From assembly GCA_031373665.1 (NCBI GenBank), contig JANMMZ010000005.1, positions 1 to 64,000 on the forward strand: DNA of 64,000 nt, in the 5' to 3' direction. The DNA is from M3007 sp031373665 (lineage in GTDB: Bacteria > Bacteroidota > Bacteroidia > Chitinophagales > Saprospiraceae). Each line of letters starts with the position of its first letter. Positions within the stretch are counted from its first letter, which is position 1. The position numbers were made by a program, and so were the translations under genes. Of this stretch, positions 54,134-61,589 are shown one piece after another. The notes below the pieces were generated by a model, which had not been told where the DNA came from, did not search any database, and saw only the letters and a list, made by a program, of their open reading frames with translations.

Positions 54134-55315
54134 CTACAACATCTCCATAGCCCTTTCCAAGTCTTCCCAAAGCCATTCGGGGTCTTCTAAACCAATGTAA
54201 AAACGAACAAAAGTATAGGGCATTGGCGGATTGGTGCGCCCGGGTATGTGGTAAAAACCAATGGTTGGCATCATCAGCGACTCGTGCCCGCCCCAACTGA
54301 CTGCCATCAAAAACCGTTCGATCCGATGTACAAATGCCTCCATTGCAGCCTCTGAATCGGCTTTAAACTGTACAGAGAACAAGCCTCCGCAACCGCGCAT
54401 TTGCCTTCTGGCCAATTCCAATTGAGGAAAACTATGGTGAAATGGATACCAAATGCGCTCAACCTTAGGGTGTTTTTCCAGTTTTTCGATCAATGCAACC
54501 GTGCTATCGTGGCTGCGCTGCAAACGCAGCGGCAAGGTACGCAAACCGCGAATCACCAATGCCGCATCGTGGGGCGCGAGTATGCCTCCAAGGGTCATTA
54601 GTTCAGATTCAAACAACTTTTTTGTCATGGCTTTGGAGGCGCAAAGCACTCCCGCCACCACATCTGAATGGCCATTGAGGTATTTGGTAGCAGAATGCAC
54701 CACTATATCAATGCCGAAAGCCGCCGGATTTTGGTAGAAAGGAGAGCAATACGAGTTATCAATGATGGTCACCAACCCGAGTGCTTTTGCCAAGGCCGCG
54801 CAAGCACTCAAATCTTGAAGATCGAAAGTCATCGTATTGGGGCTTTCCAAATAGAGTACCTTGGTATTGGGCTTCAGGGCGGCACTGATATTGGCTATGT
54901 TAGTGCCATCCACAAACGTGTGTTCGATCCCAAATCGCGATAAAAATTTTTTGAGCAAAGCCGTGGTCCAAGAGTAAGGGGCTTTCTGACAAATCACGTG
55001 GTCGCCTGCCGACACATTGCCGATCACGGCGGCAGCGATGGCTCCTGCCCCACTCGAAAACACGAGTGCGTCTTCAGTGCCTTCCAAGGCCGCTAGTTTT
55101 TTGCGCAATATCTCTGTGGTAGGGTTATTGCCCCTTGTGTAAACGTGGTTTTCCAGTTCATCGGAGAATACATTTCGAAAGGCGACCAAATCGGGAAATA
55201 CAAAATTGCTCGATTGGATCACCGGGGGTGATACTGCCTGAAAATAACCTGCGCGGTCTTCAGCAAGATGGGTCAATATGTGACTCAACGATTGGTCGGA
55301 CTTTTTTTCTTTCAT
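54134..55315 (-). CDS. Trans-sulfuration PLP enzyme (cystathionine/methionine type)
   Basis: A 393-residue PLP enzyme of the Cys/Met metabolism family. PLP-Lys211 lies in 'VVHSATKYLNGHSDVVAGVL'; Asp186 in 'TIIDNSYCSP' contacts the pyridine nitrogen; 'YTRGNNPTTEILRKKLAALE' and 'FSSGAGAIAAAV' are family hallmarks. It may be cystathionine gamma-synthase, gamma/beta-lyase or methionine gamma-lyase; the sequence does not settle which. The start codon is 4 bases from a -7 box, as for kdsA. Confidence 0.92.
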   Translation of the reverse strand: MKEKKSDQSLSHILTHLAEDRAGYFQAVSPPVIQSSNFVFPDLVAFRNVFSDELENHVYTRGNNPTTEILRKKLAALEGTEDALVFSSGAGAIAAAVIGNVSAGDHVICQKAPYSWTTALLKKFLSRFGIEHTFVDGTNIANISAALKPNTKVLYLESPNTMTFDLQDLSACAALAKALGLVTIIDNSYCSPFYQNPAAFGIDIVVHSATKYLNGHSDVVAGVLCASKAMTKKLFESELMTLGGILAPHDAALVIRGLRTLPLRLQRSHDSTVALIEKLEKHPKVERIWYPFHHSFPQLELARRQMRGCGGLFSVQFKADSEAAMEAFVHRIERFLMAVSWGGHESLMMPTIGFYHIPGRTNPPMPYTFVRFYIGLEDPEWLWEDLERAMEML

Positions 55316-55319
55316 GGGG

Positions 55320-55327
55320 CAAAAGTA
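55320..55327 (-). promoter_or_regulatory. -7 promoter box abutting the trans-sulfuration gene start
   Basis: On the minus strand TACTTTTGCCCCATG, identical over 15 bases to the kdsA start region. Confidence 0.65.
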
Positions 55328-55337
55328 GGATGTTTTG

Positions 55338-56552
55338 TCAAGGATACAACAAATATTTCAATCGAATAGCCTTAAATGCTTCAAGGTCTTCTTGCCACGA
55401 CCCACGGATCTCCGCTTCGCTTTTCCCAGCCATGATTTGCTGTTTCAGGGTTTTATTGCCGGCCAGCAGATTGAAAAAATTGTTTTCTAAAAAGAATTTT
55501 TTCTTATCAGAAAAACCAGCATAAACTTCCAATAAATACCGCAAATTGATCTGTTTTTCCTTGAAAATACGATCAACGGGCACCTTGGTGAAGTCTATGC
55601 CCTTGCATACCCACCCCTCCAGAAAGGGTTTTTTATTGCCCGCATTGGGGCGCGGCACAAATGAAAAGGTATCGCCTTGATATTCAGGATGCCCCAGTAC
55701 TTGAAATGGAAAATCGGTACCCCTACCCAAACTAAACGCCGTGCCTTCAAAAAAACAAAGCGAAGGATACAGCAACACCGCTCGCATATTGGGTAGATTG
55801 GGCGAAGGCCGCACCGCCAATTCGTAATACCGATCATGGCTATACTGGCCACAAGGTATCACCCTCAACTTGAGTTCATAGCCTTTGTGAATCCAGTTTT
55901 CATGCTTAAAAAGGAGTGCCAATTCACCAATGGTACATCCATGCACGATGGGTAGGGGAGCAATACCAATAAAAGAATGTTGCTGCATATTCAACACAGG
56001 CCCATCCACATAATGTCCATTGGGATTGGGTCTATCCAGTACGATCAATTCTTTGCCCTGTTCTGCACATGCCTCCATGACATAGTATAAAGTGCTGATA
56101 TAGGTATAAAATCGAGCCCCCACATCTTGAATATCAAAGACTACGGCATCCAAGCCTTCCAAATCGTCGGCATTGGGCTTCATTCGTTTTCCATACAGCG
56201 AGATGATGGGTACGCCTGTTCTCTGATCTTTGGCATCTTTTACCTTTTCTCCTGCGTCGGCTTCACCTCGAAATCCGTGTTCTGGTGCAAAAATACGCCT
56301 CAAGCACACGCCTTGATCAAACAAAGTATCGGCCAAGTGTCGGTTGCCGACCAAGGAAGAATGATTAACCACCAGCCCAATTTGCTTTTGCTTCAACATC
56401 GGGAATAAGGTATCCATCCGCTCTGCACCCACGATGATGCGCGGTTGGGGTTGGTGGAGGCCAACGACAAGATCGGGGGTTTGTGCAAGTGATGCCCAAT
56501 AGCCCCCAAATGCCAAAATAAAAACAAAACGTTTTAAAATAGGTGTGTTCAT
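55338..56552 (-). CDS. namZ: DUF1343/NamZ exo-beta-N-acetylmuramidase
   Basis: A 404-residue exported protein with signal peptide (to about residue 23, SLAQ). The family is DUF1343, whose studied member NamZ removes terminal N-acetylmuramic acid from peptidoglycan fragments. Recognised by 'VVNHSSLVGNRHLADTLFDQ', 'IFAPEHGFRGEADAGE', 'VFDIQDVGARFYTYISTLYY', 'LDRPNPNGHYVDGPVL' and 'SLGRGTDFPFQVLGHPEY'. Expected in the periplasm, recycling or scavenging cell wall. Symbol is by family. Confidence 0.9.
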   Translation of the reverse strand: MNTPILKRFVFILAFGGYWASLAQTPDLVVGLHQPQPRIIVGAERMDTLFPMLKQKQIGLVVNHSSLVGNRHLADTLFDQGVCLRRIFAPEHGFRGEADAGEKVKDAKDQRTGVPIISLYGKRMKPNADDLEGLDAVVFDIQDVGARFYTYISTLYYVMEACAEQGKELIVLDRPNPNGHYVDGPVLNMQQHSFIGIAPLPIVHGCTIGELALLFKHENWIHKGYELKLRVIPCGQYSHDRYYELAVRPSPNLPNMRAVLLYPSLCFFEGTAFSLGRGTDFPFQVLGHPEYQGDTFSFVPRPNAGNKKPFLEGWVCKGIDFTKVPVDRIFKEKQINLRYLLEVYAGFSDKKKFFLENNFFNLLAGNKTLKQQIMAGKSEAEIRGSWQEDLEAFKAIRLKYLLYP

Positions 56553-56564
56553 AAAAATTAAATC

Positions 56565-56572
56565 TACTTTTG
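56565..56572 (+). promoter_or_regulatory. -7 promoter box for the exonuclease/GIY-YIG gene
   Basis: TACTTTTG, 9 bases before the ATG at 56582. The upstream in-frame TTG at 56570 lies inside the box and cannot be the usual start. Confidence 0.6.
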
Positions 56573-56581
56573 CAGGCTATT

Positions 56582-57961
56582 ATGTACGCTATTATTGATG
56601 TAGAAACTACGGGTGGTTCCGCGGCTTATGAACGCATTACCGAAATTGCCATCGTACTCCACGATGGGGAAAAGATCATTGATCAGTTTAATACCCTGCT
56701 CAATCCGGAGCGTAGTATCCCTTGGAATATTACCCAACTGACGGGTATTACTGACCAAATGGTGGCTACGGCACCCAAATTTTTTGAGGTAGCCAAGCGG
56801 ATCGTTGAAATAACCGAAGGTGCCATATTTGTAGCACACAACGTTACGTTTGACTATAAATTTGTGCAAGAAGAGTTTGCCCGTTTGGGTTTCCCCTATG
56901 TCCGCCGCCAATTGTGCACCGTTCGTATGTCCCGAAAAGCATTTCCGGGTTTGCCAAGTTATAGCCTTAGCAACCTGAAAAAGCATTTTTCCATCGTGAC
57001 CGAACGCAGTCACCGCGCGCTGGACGATACGATGGCTACTGTTGACGTATTTGAGCGCATACTCGCCACTCAAAACGGAGAAAATATTCGCGAATTCATA
57101 CACCACGGTGTAAAGGAAAGCAAACTTCCGAAAAGTATCACTTTAGATATCCTTCATGCCTTACCAGAGGATTGTGGTATTTACTATCTCCACAACAACA
57201 AAGGCGAAGTCATTTATGTAGGTAAAAGCCTCAATATCAGGAAGCGACTCTTTGAACATTTTGCTGATATGACCCCCAAAGGTGAAAAATTGAGGGCTGG
57301 TGTGGAAGATATTTCTTTTGAAATAATGGGGAGTGAACTGCTGGCACTGCTGCGTGAAAGTGAGGAAATCAAGCGATTGCAGCCTCCGATCAATCGTGCA
57401 CAGCGGATCCGAAATTTTGCAGGTTGCGTGTTCTCCTATACCGATCAAAACGGGTATGTCTGCCTTGCTTTTGGAAAAAATACGGCCAAAAATGCGAAGC
57501 AATTGAATGTTGTATCGGAGTTTCCGAAGGTGGATAGCGCCAAAATGCACTTGCAAAGCCTTGCTAGAAAATACGAACTTTGCCATCGCCTTTGTCATCT
57601 GGACGCTTCTGATAGGGCTTGTTTTCACTATGGGATCAAAAAATGCATGGGCGCATGCATAGGGGAAGAATCCGCCAGCAGTTACAATGAACGGGTAGCG
57701 GAAGCCTTGGTTCAAATGAACAAACGTCTTTCTGGCAGTTTTTTGATCTTAGACAAAGGAAAAGATGCGGAATCTTCGGTTTTGATAGCCATACTAGATG
57801 GTAATTATGGAGGGTATTGCCACGTGGACAACCATTTTACGGGCGTAGCCGAAGATGTGTTTGATATGTTGGAAAAACCCAAAGAAAAAGATCCCGATGC
57901 GGCAAGGATCATCCATAGTTTTATGGAGCACAAGCCGGGTTTGAAGGTGATCAAGTTGTAA
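56582..57961 (+). CDS. DEDDh exonuclease fused to a GIY-YIG (UvrC/Cho-like) nuclease
   Basis: A 459-residue fusion. Residues 1-165 are a DnaQ-type 3'-5' exonuclease: Asp6/Glu8 (IIDVETTGG), Asp91 (AHNVTFDYKF), His144 and Asp149 (HRALDDT). Residues 196-275 are a GIY-YIG domain with 'CGIYYLHNNKGEVIYVGKSL' and Arg220. The C-terminal part has 'HYGIKKCMGACIGEE', reminiscent of the UvrC cysteine region. It is like the DNA polymerase III epsilon/UvrC-type proteins seen in several phyla and probably acts in excision repair. It lies 11 bases before the HsdR-N gene. Confidence 0.92.
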   Translation: MYAIIDVETTGGSAAYERITEIAIVLHDGEKIIDQFNTLLNPERSIPWNITQLTGITDQMVATAPKFFEVAKRIVEITEGAIFVAHNVTFDYKFVQEEFARLGFPYVRRQLCTVRMSRKAFPGLPSYSLSNLKKHFSIVTERSHRALDDTMATVDVFERILATQNGENIREFIHHGVKESKLPKSITLDILHALPEDCGIYYLHNNKGEVIYVGKSLNIRKRLFEHFADMTPKGEKLRAGVEDISFEIMGSELLALLRESEEIKRLQPPINRAQRIRNFAGCVFSYTDQNGYVCLAFGKNTAKNAKQLNVVSEFPKVDSAKMHLQSLARKYELCHRLCHLDASDRACFHYGIKKCMGACIGEESASSYNERVAEALVQMNKRLSGSFLILDKGKDAESSVLIAILDGNYGGYCHVDNHFTGVAEDVFDMLEKPKEKDPDAARIIHSFMEHKPGLKVIKL

Positions 57962-57972
57962 AATTCAAAAAT

Positions 57973-58425
57973 ATGCTACTAGAACTTGATTTTTTGCCGT
58001 TTCAAGGCGATTTGAGGTTGAGCCAATCGGAAGGGAAGACGGTGGTATTCGACCCTATTCGGCGAAAAAATATCATCTTAACCCCAGAGGAGTTGCTGCG
58101 CCAATTGGTGTTACAATACTTGCTCCAAGTCAAAAAATATCCGACCAATCGAATCCGGGTGGAAATAGGTATAGAAGTGAATGGCCGATTGCAACGCTGT
58201 GATTTGGTCGTTTTTGATGCTGCCATCAAGCCTTGGTTGCTCATAGAATGCAAATCACCCAAAATTGCACTGAAACAACACACATTTGAGCAGGCTGGAC
58301 GTTATAATATGCAACTGAAAGCGCCTTACCTTGCCATCACCAATGGGGTGGCAACTTTTTGTGCCAATGTTGATTTTGAAAAGCAATTTTTCACTTATTT
58401 GAGTGATTTCCCCGATCTCCAATAA
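57973..58425 (+). CDS. Solitary HsdR N-terminal nuclease-domain protein
   Basis: 150 residues matching the type I restriction enzyme R N-terminal domain (HSDR_N_2). PD-(D/E)XK active-site residues are visible as Asp77 (RCDLVVFD) and Glu92/Lys94 (LLIECKSPK), with 'FEQAGRYNMQLKAPYLAITN' afterwards. No helicase, HsdM or HsdS is present, so it is not a restriction system; such stand-alone forms are common in Bacteroidota near DNA metabolism genes. It follows the exonuclease/GIY-YIG gene by 11 bases, which suggests a linked repair role. Confidence 0.85.
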   Translation: MLLELDFLPFQGDLRLSQSEGKTVVFDPIRRKNIILTPEELLRQLVLQYLLQVKKYPTNRIRVEIGIEVNGRLQRCDLVVFDAAIKPWLLIECKSPKIALKQHTFEQAGRYNMQLKAPYLAITNGVATFCANVDFEKQFFTYLSDFPDLQ

Positions 58426-58431
58426 ATACAC

Positions 58432-58439
58432 TACTTTTG
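58432..58439 (+). promoter_or_regulatory. -7 promoter box for uppS
   Basis: TACTTTTG, 20 bases before the ATG at 58460. Confidence 0.55.
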
Positions 58440-58459
58440 CGCCCTAATATGGAACACTT

Positions 58460-59212
58460 ATGTCCGATTTTGCTGAATTAAAAGCCCAAATATTACCAGA
58501 TAGTGTGCCCAAGCACATTGCCATCATCATGGATGGCAATGGTAGGTGGGCCAAACAAAAGGGTATGCCCCGCGTGTTGGGACACCGAAGCGGTGTCAAA
58601 AGTGTACGCGAAGTAACAGAAGCCGCCGCACAGATCGGCGTTCGATACCTGACTTTGTACGCATTCAGTACCGAAAACTGGAATCGCCCTCCGGCCGAAG
58701 TGACGGCGCTGATGTCGCTTTTGGTGGAGACTATCAAGGGCGAAATCAGGGATTTGAACAAAAATGGGGTACGCCTTATGGCCATTGGAGATATCGAGTC
58801 GCTACCGGCACCGAGTTACAAAGCCTTGATTCAAGGCATGGAAGATACCAAAAATAATACCCGCATCAACTTAGTATTGGCCTTGAATTACTCCGCCAAA
58901 TGGGAGATACTTCGCGCCACCAGAAGGCTGGCTGAGCAAGCAGTGGATGGGCAAATAGCCCCCCAGGATATTGATGAAAAAGCCTTTGAATCGGCACTTA
59001 GTACCCACGGGATTCCTGATCCCGAACTCCTGATCCGTACCAGTGGCGAAACTAGGATTTCTAATTTCCTACTCTGGCAAATTGCCTACGCAGAACTGTA
59101 TTTTACTCCAGTTTTTTGGCCTGACTTTGGCAAAAAAGAACTCTGGGAAGCCATCTTGAGTTATCAACGCAGGGAGCGGCGGTTTGGGTTAACCAGCGAG
59201 CAGATCAAGTAA
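58460..59212 (+). CDS. uppS: Isoprenyl (undecaprenyl) diphosphate synthase
   Basis: A 250-residue cis-prenyltransferase making the lipid carrier for peptidoglycan and O-antigen. 'HIAIIMDGNGRWAKQKGMPR' contains catalytic Asp25; 'GHRSGVKSVREV', 'LYAFSTENWNRP' and 'RTSGETRISNFLLWQIAYAE' are the other conserved regions. Normal length. It ends 6 bases from the convergent truA. Confidence 0.95.
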   Translation: MSDFAELKAQILPDSVPKHIAIIMDGNGRWAKQKGMPRVLGHRSGVKSVREVTEAAAQIGVRYLTLYAFSTENWNRPPAEVTALMSLLVETIKGEIRDLNKNGVRLMAIGDIESLPAPSYKALIQGMEDTKNNTRINLVLALNYSAKWEILRATRRLAEQAVDGQIAPQDIDEKAFESALSTHGIPDPELLIRTSGETRISNFLLWQIAYAELYFTPVFWPDFGKKELWEAILSYQRRERRFGLTSEQIK

Positions 59213-59218
59213 TCAATA

Positions 59219-59959
59219 CTAGAAAGGATATTTTACATCAGTCAAGAACAGTCCCTGGGGTGGAACACTCAGGCTCTTAGGCAACGCCTTTTGTTGCTCC
59301 AATGCTGTGCGTAGGGTTTCAATAGTCATTTTGCCCAGTCCGCACTGAAGGCAAGCACCTACGATCAGGCGCACCATACCCCTCAAAAAACGATTGGCAG
59401 TAATGTGAAACACCAAACGGTGCGATTCGGGTAAGTACTCCCATCGAGCCGTTTTCAATTGGCAAGCGTAGTGTTTGACCCCGCTGTGGGTTTTACAAAA
59501 AGGAAAAAACGCTTCAAACTGAGGCAGTAAATCGGCAGCCTGTTGGATCAAATCCAAGTCTAATTGCGCATGTTGGGAGAAAAACCAAGCCGTTTCGGTG
59601 TCGAATGGATCTTTCCGCAACGCGATATGGTACTCATAACTCCGCTCGTAAGCATCAAAACGGGCATGTGCCGCATCGCCCACCAGTTTTGCTTCGTGTA
59701 TGGCTATGTCTTTGCCTATTAGGCTATTCATTCCCATCATAAACGACGGGGGCAGGGGCTGTTCTACATCAAAATGTGCAACGTAGTAACGAGCATGTAC
59801 ACCAGCATCCGTCCGTCCACACCCCACGATACTGATTGGCTCCCTCAAGATGGTCTGGATGGCCGTTTCTATCTCCGATTGAACCGCCGGAGCGTTGGGT
59901 TGGGCTTGCCAACCACTGAATCGGGTGCCGTTGTAGGATAGGTATAGGAAGTAGCGCAT
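59219..59959 (-). CDS. truA: tRNA pseudouridine(38-40) synthase TruA
   Basis: A 246-residue enzyme converting uridines 38-40 of the tRNA anticodon stem to pseudouridine. Catalytic Asp51 lies in 'GCGRTDAGVHARYYVAHF'; the start 'LYLSYNGTRFSGWQAQP' and 'RFLRGMVRLIVGACLQCGLG' are typical. Normal length. Its upstream region runs straight into the left inverted-repeat arm of the AT-rich module. Confidence 0.95.
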   Translation of the reverse strand: MRYFLYLSYNGTRFSGWQAQPNAPAVQSEIETAIQTILREPISIVGCGRTDAGVHARYYVAHFDVEQPLPPSFMMGMNSLIGKDIAIHEAKLVGDAAHARFDAYERSYEYHIALRKDPFDTETAWFFSQHAQLDLDLIQQAADLLPQFEAFFPFCKTHSGVKHYACQLKTARWEYLPESHRLVFHITANRFLRGMVRLIVGACLQCGLGKMTIETLRTALEQQKALPKSLSVPPQGLFLTDVKYPF

Positions 59960-60055
59960 GGGTTCTAGGTTGTATTAGTAAAAAAAATATTCAAAAACTT
60001 CCCAACACCCCCCAAAACGTTTGTAATTGTAACTTAGACACAGTATAATATATTT

Positions 60056-60079
60056 ACTGACTATCCGCATGTTGTGTAC
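60056..60079 (+). repeat. Left inverted-repeat arm
   Basis: 24 bases, perfect inverted copy of 61053-61076; flanking similarity outside the arm is weak. Confidence 0.85.
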
Positions 60080-60112
60080 TAACCAACTCATACAAGCCTC
60101 AACCGTTACAAA

Positions 60113-60550
60113 TTAAGGTTTGTAATAAGCCCATGATTTTTTATCACTTTTATTTCCTTGAAAATCGCAGTCAAAGAAATAGAACGTTTTCTCTTTCTGC
60201 TTGTAAACTACCACGTCTTGTTCAATTGGTGCTGATACTATTGATGATAGTGACGGCATCTTAGATTTTTCAGCACACGAAGCATTATTCCAAACTAAAG
60301 AGACTTGTAGATTATTCCAATCAGAAGCCAATACTTCCATCCCCTGAAAAATACATAAATCATTATTGTCCAAATAACACATGACTTCAAATCCGTTGCA
60401 ATCAAAAGAAAGTTCTTCAGAATTGTTTTTTGTAATCTTACAAGTTGAAAACTGTTTGATTATGTAAGTTCTTGATTGACCTACATACTGTGCTTTTACT
60501 GGCAAATAACACAACGAAACTAGAAAAGCGAAAAGTAGAATCCTAAACAT
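60113..60550 (-). CDS. Unknown small exported protein in the inverted-repeat module
   Basis: 145 residues with a clear signal peptide (MFRILLFAFLVSLCYLPVKA, then Q). The mature part has five Cys, suggesting at least one disulfide, and ends 'KSWAYYKP'. I do not recognise a family. It is 38 bases downstream of the 87-residue gene and likely in the same transcript. Its base composition is richer in A/T than surrounding core genes, which suggests transfer. Confidence 0.6.
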   Translation of the reverse strand: MFRILLFAFLVSLCYLPVKAQYVGQSRTYIIKQFSTCKITKNNSEELSFDCNGFEVMCYLDNNDLCIFQGMEVLASDWNNLQVSLVWNNASCAEKSKMPSLSSIVSAPIEQDVVVYKQKEKTFYFFDCDFQGNKSDKKSWAYYKP

Positions 60551-60588
60551 AAGTGAATGAGATTTAGGGGGTTATTTGTGTAATTTTG

Positions 60589-60852
60589 TTACGCATTTTC
60601 AACACGACATATAACATTCAAGTTAAAATCTGTGCCTGGTTCAAAATAATCTTGGAACGAGAGGTGAATGTCAGTAACCTTAAATTCTTCGCCATTAAGG
60701 TTAATCAAATTGCCAATACTCAAAAAAGTTAAGTCATTGTCGTATGAATCAGGACTTAGTGCTAAATTTTTAAAGTCTGAATCACTATAGCAGTATGCGA
60801 CATCAGTTCCGTTTTGGTAGCAAAATCGAATGCGAGCGTTAAATTTGTTCAT
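60589..60852 (-). CDS. Unknown 87-residue protein in the inverted-repeat module
   Basis: 87 residues, no signal peptide or membrane helix. The pattern 'FKVTDIHLSFQDYF' and a strand-rich composition suggest a small beta-fold, but no family is recognised. The frame is open further upstream to 60909, yet that part would overlap the -7 box TAAGTTTG (minus strand, 60877-60884), so I choose the ATG at 60852. Followed by the exported-protein gene. Confidence 0.55.
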   Translation of the reverse strand: MNKFNARIRFCYQNGTDVAYCYSDSDFKNLALSPDSYDNDLTFLSIGNLINLNGEEFKVTDIHLSFQDYFEPGTDFNLNVICRVENA

Positions 60853-60876
60853 TTTAAAGATTTTAAATTTTCGGCA

Positions 60877-60884
60877 CAAACTTA
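60877..60884 (-). promoter_or_regulatory. -7 promoter box inside the module
   Basis: TAAGTTTG on the minus strand, 24 bases before the ATG at 60852, so the module carries its own promoter. Confidence 0.45.
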
Positions 60885-60915
60885 CAAAACATCTACATTC
60901 AAGGTGCAAATTATT

Positions 60916-61038
60916 TTACCCTGCTTTGATAAGTTGTATGATTTCTTTATTTGCAATAATAGTATCTCCAATCTCTGACGATATTATATTTAGTATGCGT
61001 AGCCCTGCCAAGTCTCCATCGCTACGAATATCAATTGT
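60916..61038 (-). pseudogene. Remnant 40-residue C-terminal frame
   Basis: Between an in-frame TAA and the terminal TAA the frame reads TIDIRSDGDLAGLRILNIIS then SEIGDTIIANKEIIQLIKAG. It has no start codon but looks like protein sequence, consistent with the tail of a gene cut off at the right end of the module. Family not recognised; low confidence. Confidence 0.3.
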
Positions 61039-61052
61039 TTACCGACTAATTG

Positions 61053-61076
61053 GTACACAACATGCGGATAGTCAGT
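61053..61076 (-). repeat. Right inverted-repeat arm
   Basis: 24 bases, perfect reverse complement of 60056-60079. It ends exactly one base before the stop codon of the methyltransferase remnant on the minus strand. Confidence 0.85.
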
Positions 61077-61337
61077 TTATATTTTTCTAAATAAATAATT
61101 AGGATTCACGCCACTCCGTTCATATTGGCCTAATTGTATAATCTCTTGTGCCAATCGAGCACTTCCCATAGACAACCCTTTGCGGGAATCATCCAGTAAT
61201 ACGTAGCCGCCGGGCAATAAAAAACGATGGACGTTTTCAACGCCGCAACTCCCCTCACCGATCACAGCAGACCGCAATCGCAAGATATAATCGTCAGGCG
61301 GGATCTTTTTAAAAGATCGTTTAAAAAACTGGAGCAT
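61077..61337 (-). pseudogene. Internally deleted SAM methyltransferase remnant
   Basis: 86 residues. The start 'YILRLRSAVIGEG' and the end 'HRFLLPGGYVLLDDSRKG' both look like parts of a class I SAM methyltransferase (the second is the late strand with Gly-Gly and paired Asp), but the central SAM-binding core that should separate them is missing. It is directly preceded by TAG. I infer an internal deletion of several hundred bases; the product is unlikely to be active. Confidence 0.45.
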
Positions 61338-61495
61338 CTATCCCAAATTATTTTGATTGGGCAAAGATGCGAGATTTTTAGCGTTTATTGTTGAGATTTT
61401 GGATTTGAGTGCGGGGCTGCTTGGTTTTTGCGCTTTCGGCATCTTCACCGAAGCGGTCAGGCTAAGCAAATTACTAGATCAATGCGCCCCATCAA

Positions 61496-61558
61496 TGGGG
61501 CTCTGTCGTACTTGGACATTCTCTTCACTTGGTTGTTGGTGGGGTGTCAACAACCAAG
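61496..61558 (-). terminator. Two hairpins after the large T9SS gene
   Basis: GCCCCAT-CA-ATGGGGC (61496-61511) and a perfect 11-base stem CTTGGTTGTTG/CAACAACCAAG (61528-61558), both just past the stop of the minus-strand gene at 61590. No T-run, so they are terminator candidates only. The rest of the gap 61338-61589 shows nothing recognised. Confidence 0.45.
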
Positions 61559-61589
61559 CGAAAAGATGGGATTGGTTGGAGGCATACCT

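Larger units (their letters stand above)
60056..61076. mobile_element. AT-rich 1.02-kb module bounded by 24-bp inverted repeats
   Basis: Left arm 60056-60079 and right arm 61053-61076 are perfect reverse complements (ACTGACTATCCGCATGTTGT followed by GTAC on the left). Between them are two unknown small genes and a remnant frame, visibly richer in A/T than the neighbours, all on the minus strand. No transposase or recombinase lies inside. It may be a non-autonomous element moved by enzymes elsewhere, or an invertible segment; no target-site duplication was recognised. Boundary function is inference. Confidence 0.5.

Noticed and set aside
57973..58425. Part of a type I restriction-modification system
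   Set aside because: No HsdM, HsdS or helicase part is near; the neighbour is a repair-type nuclease and the gene is a complete small protein.
60030..61090. Integron cassette with attC sites
   Set aside because: The arms do not contain paired GTTRRRY/RYYYAAC core sites and no integrase is present.
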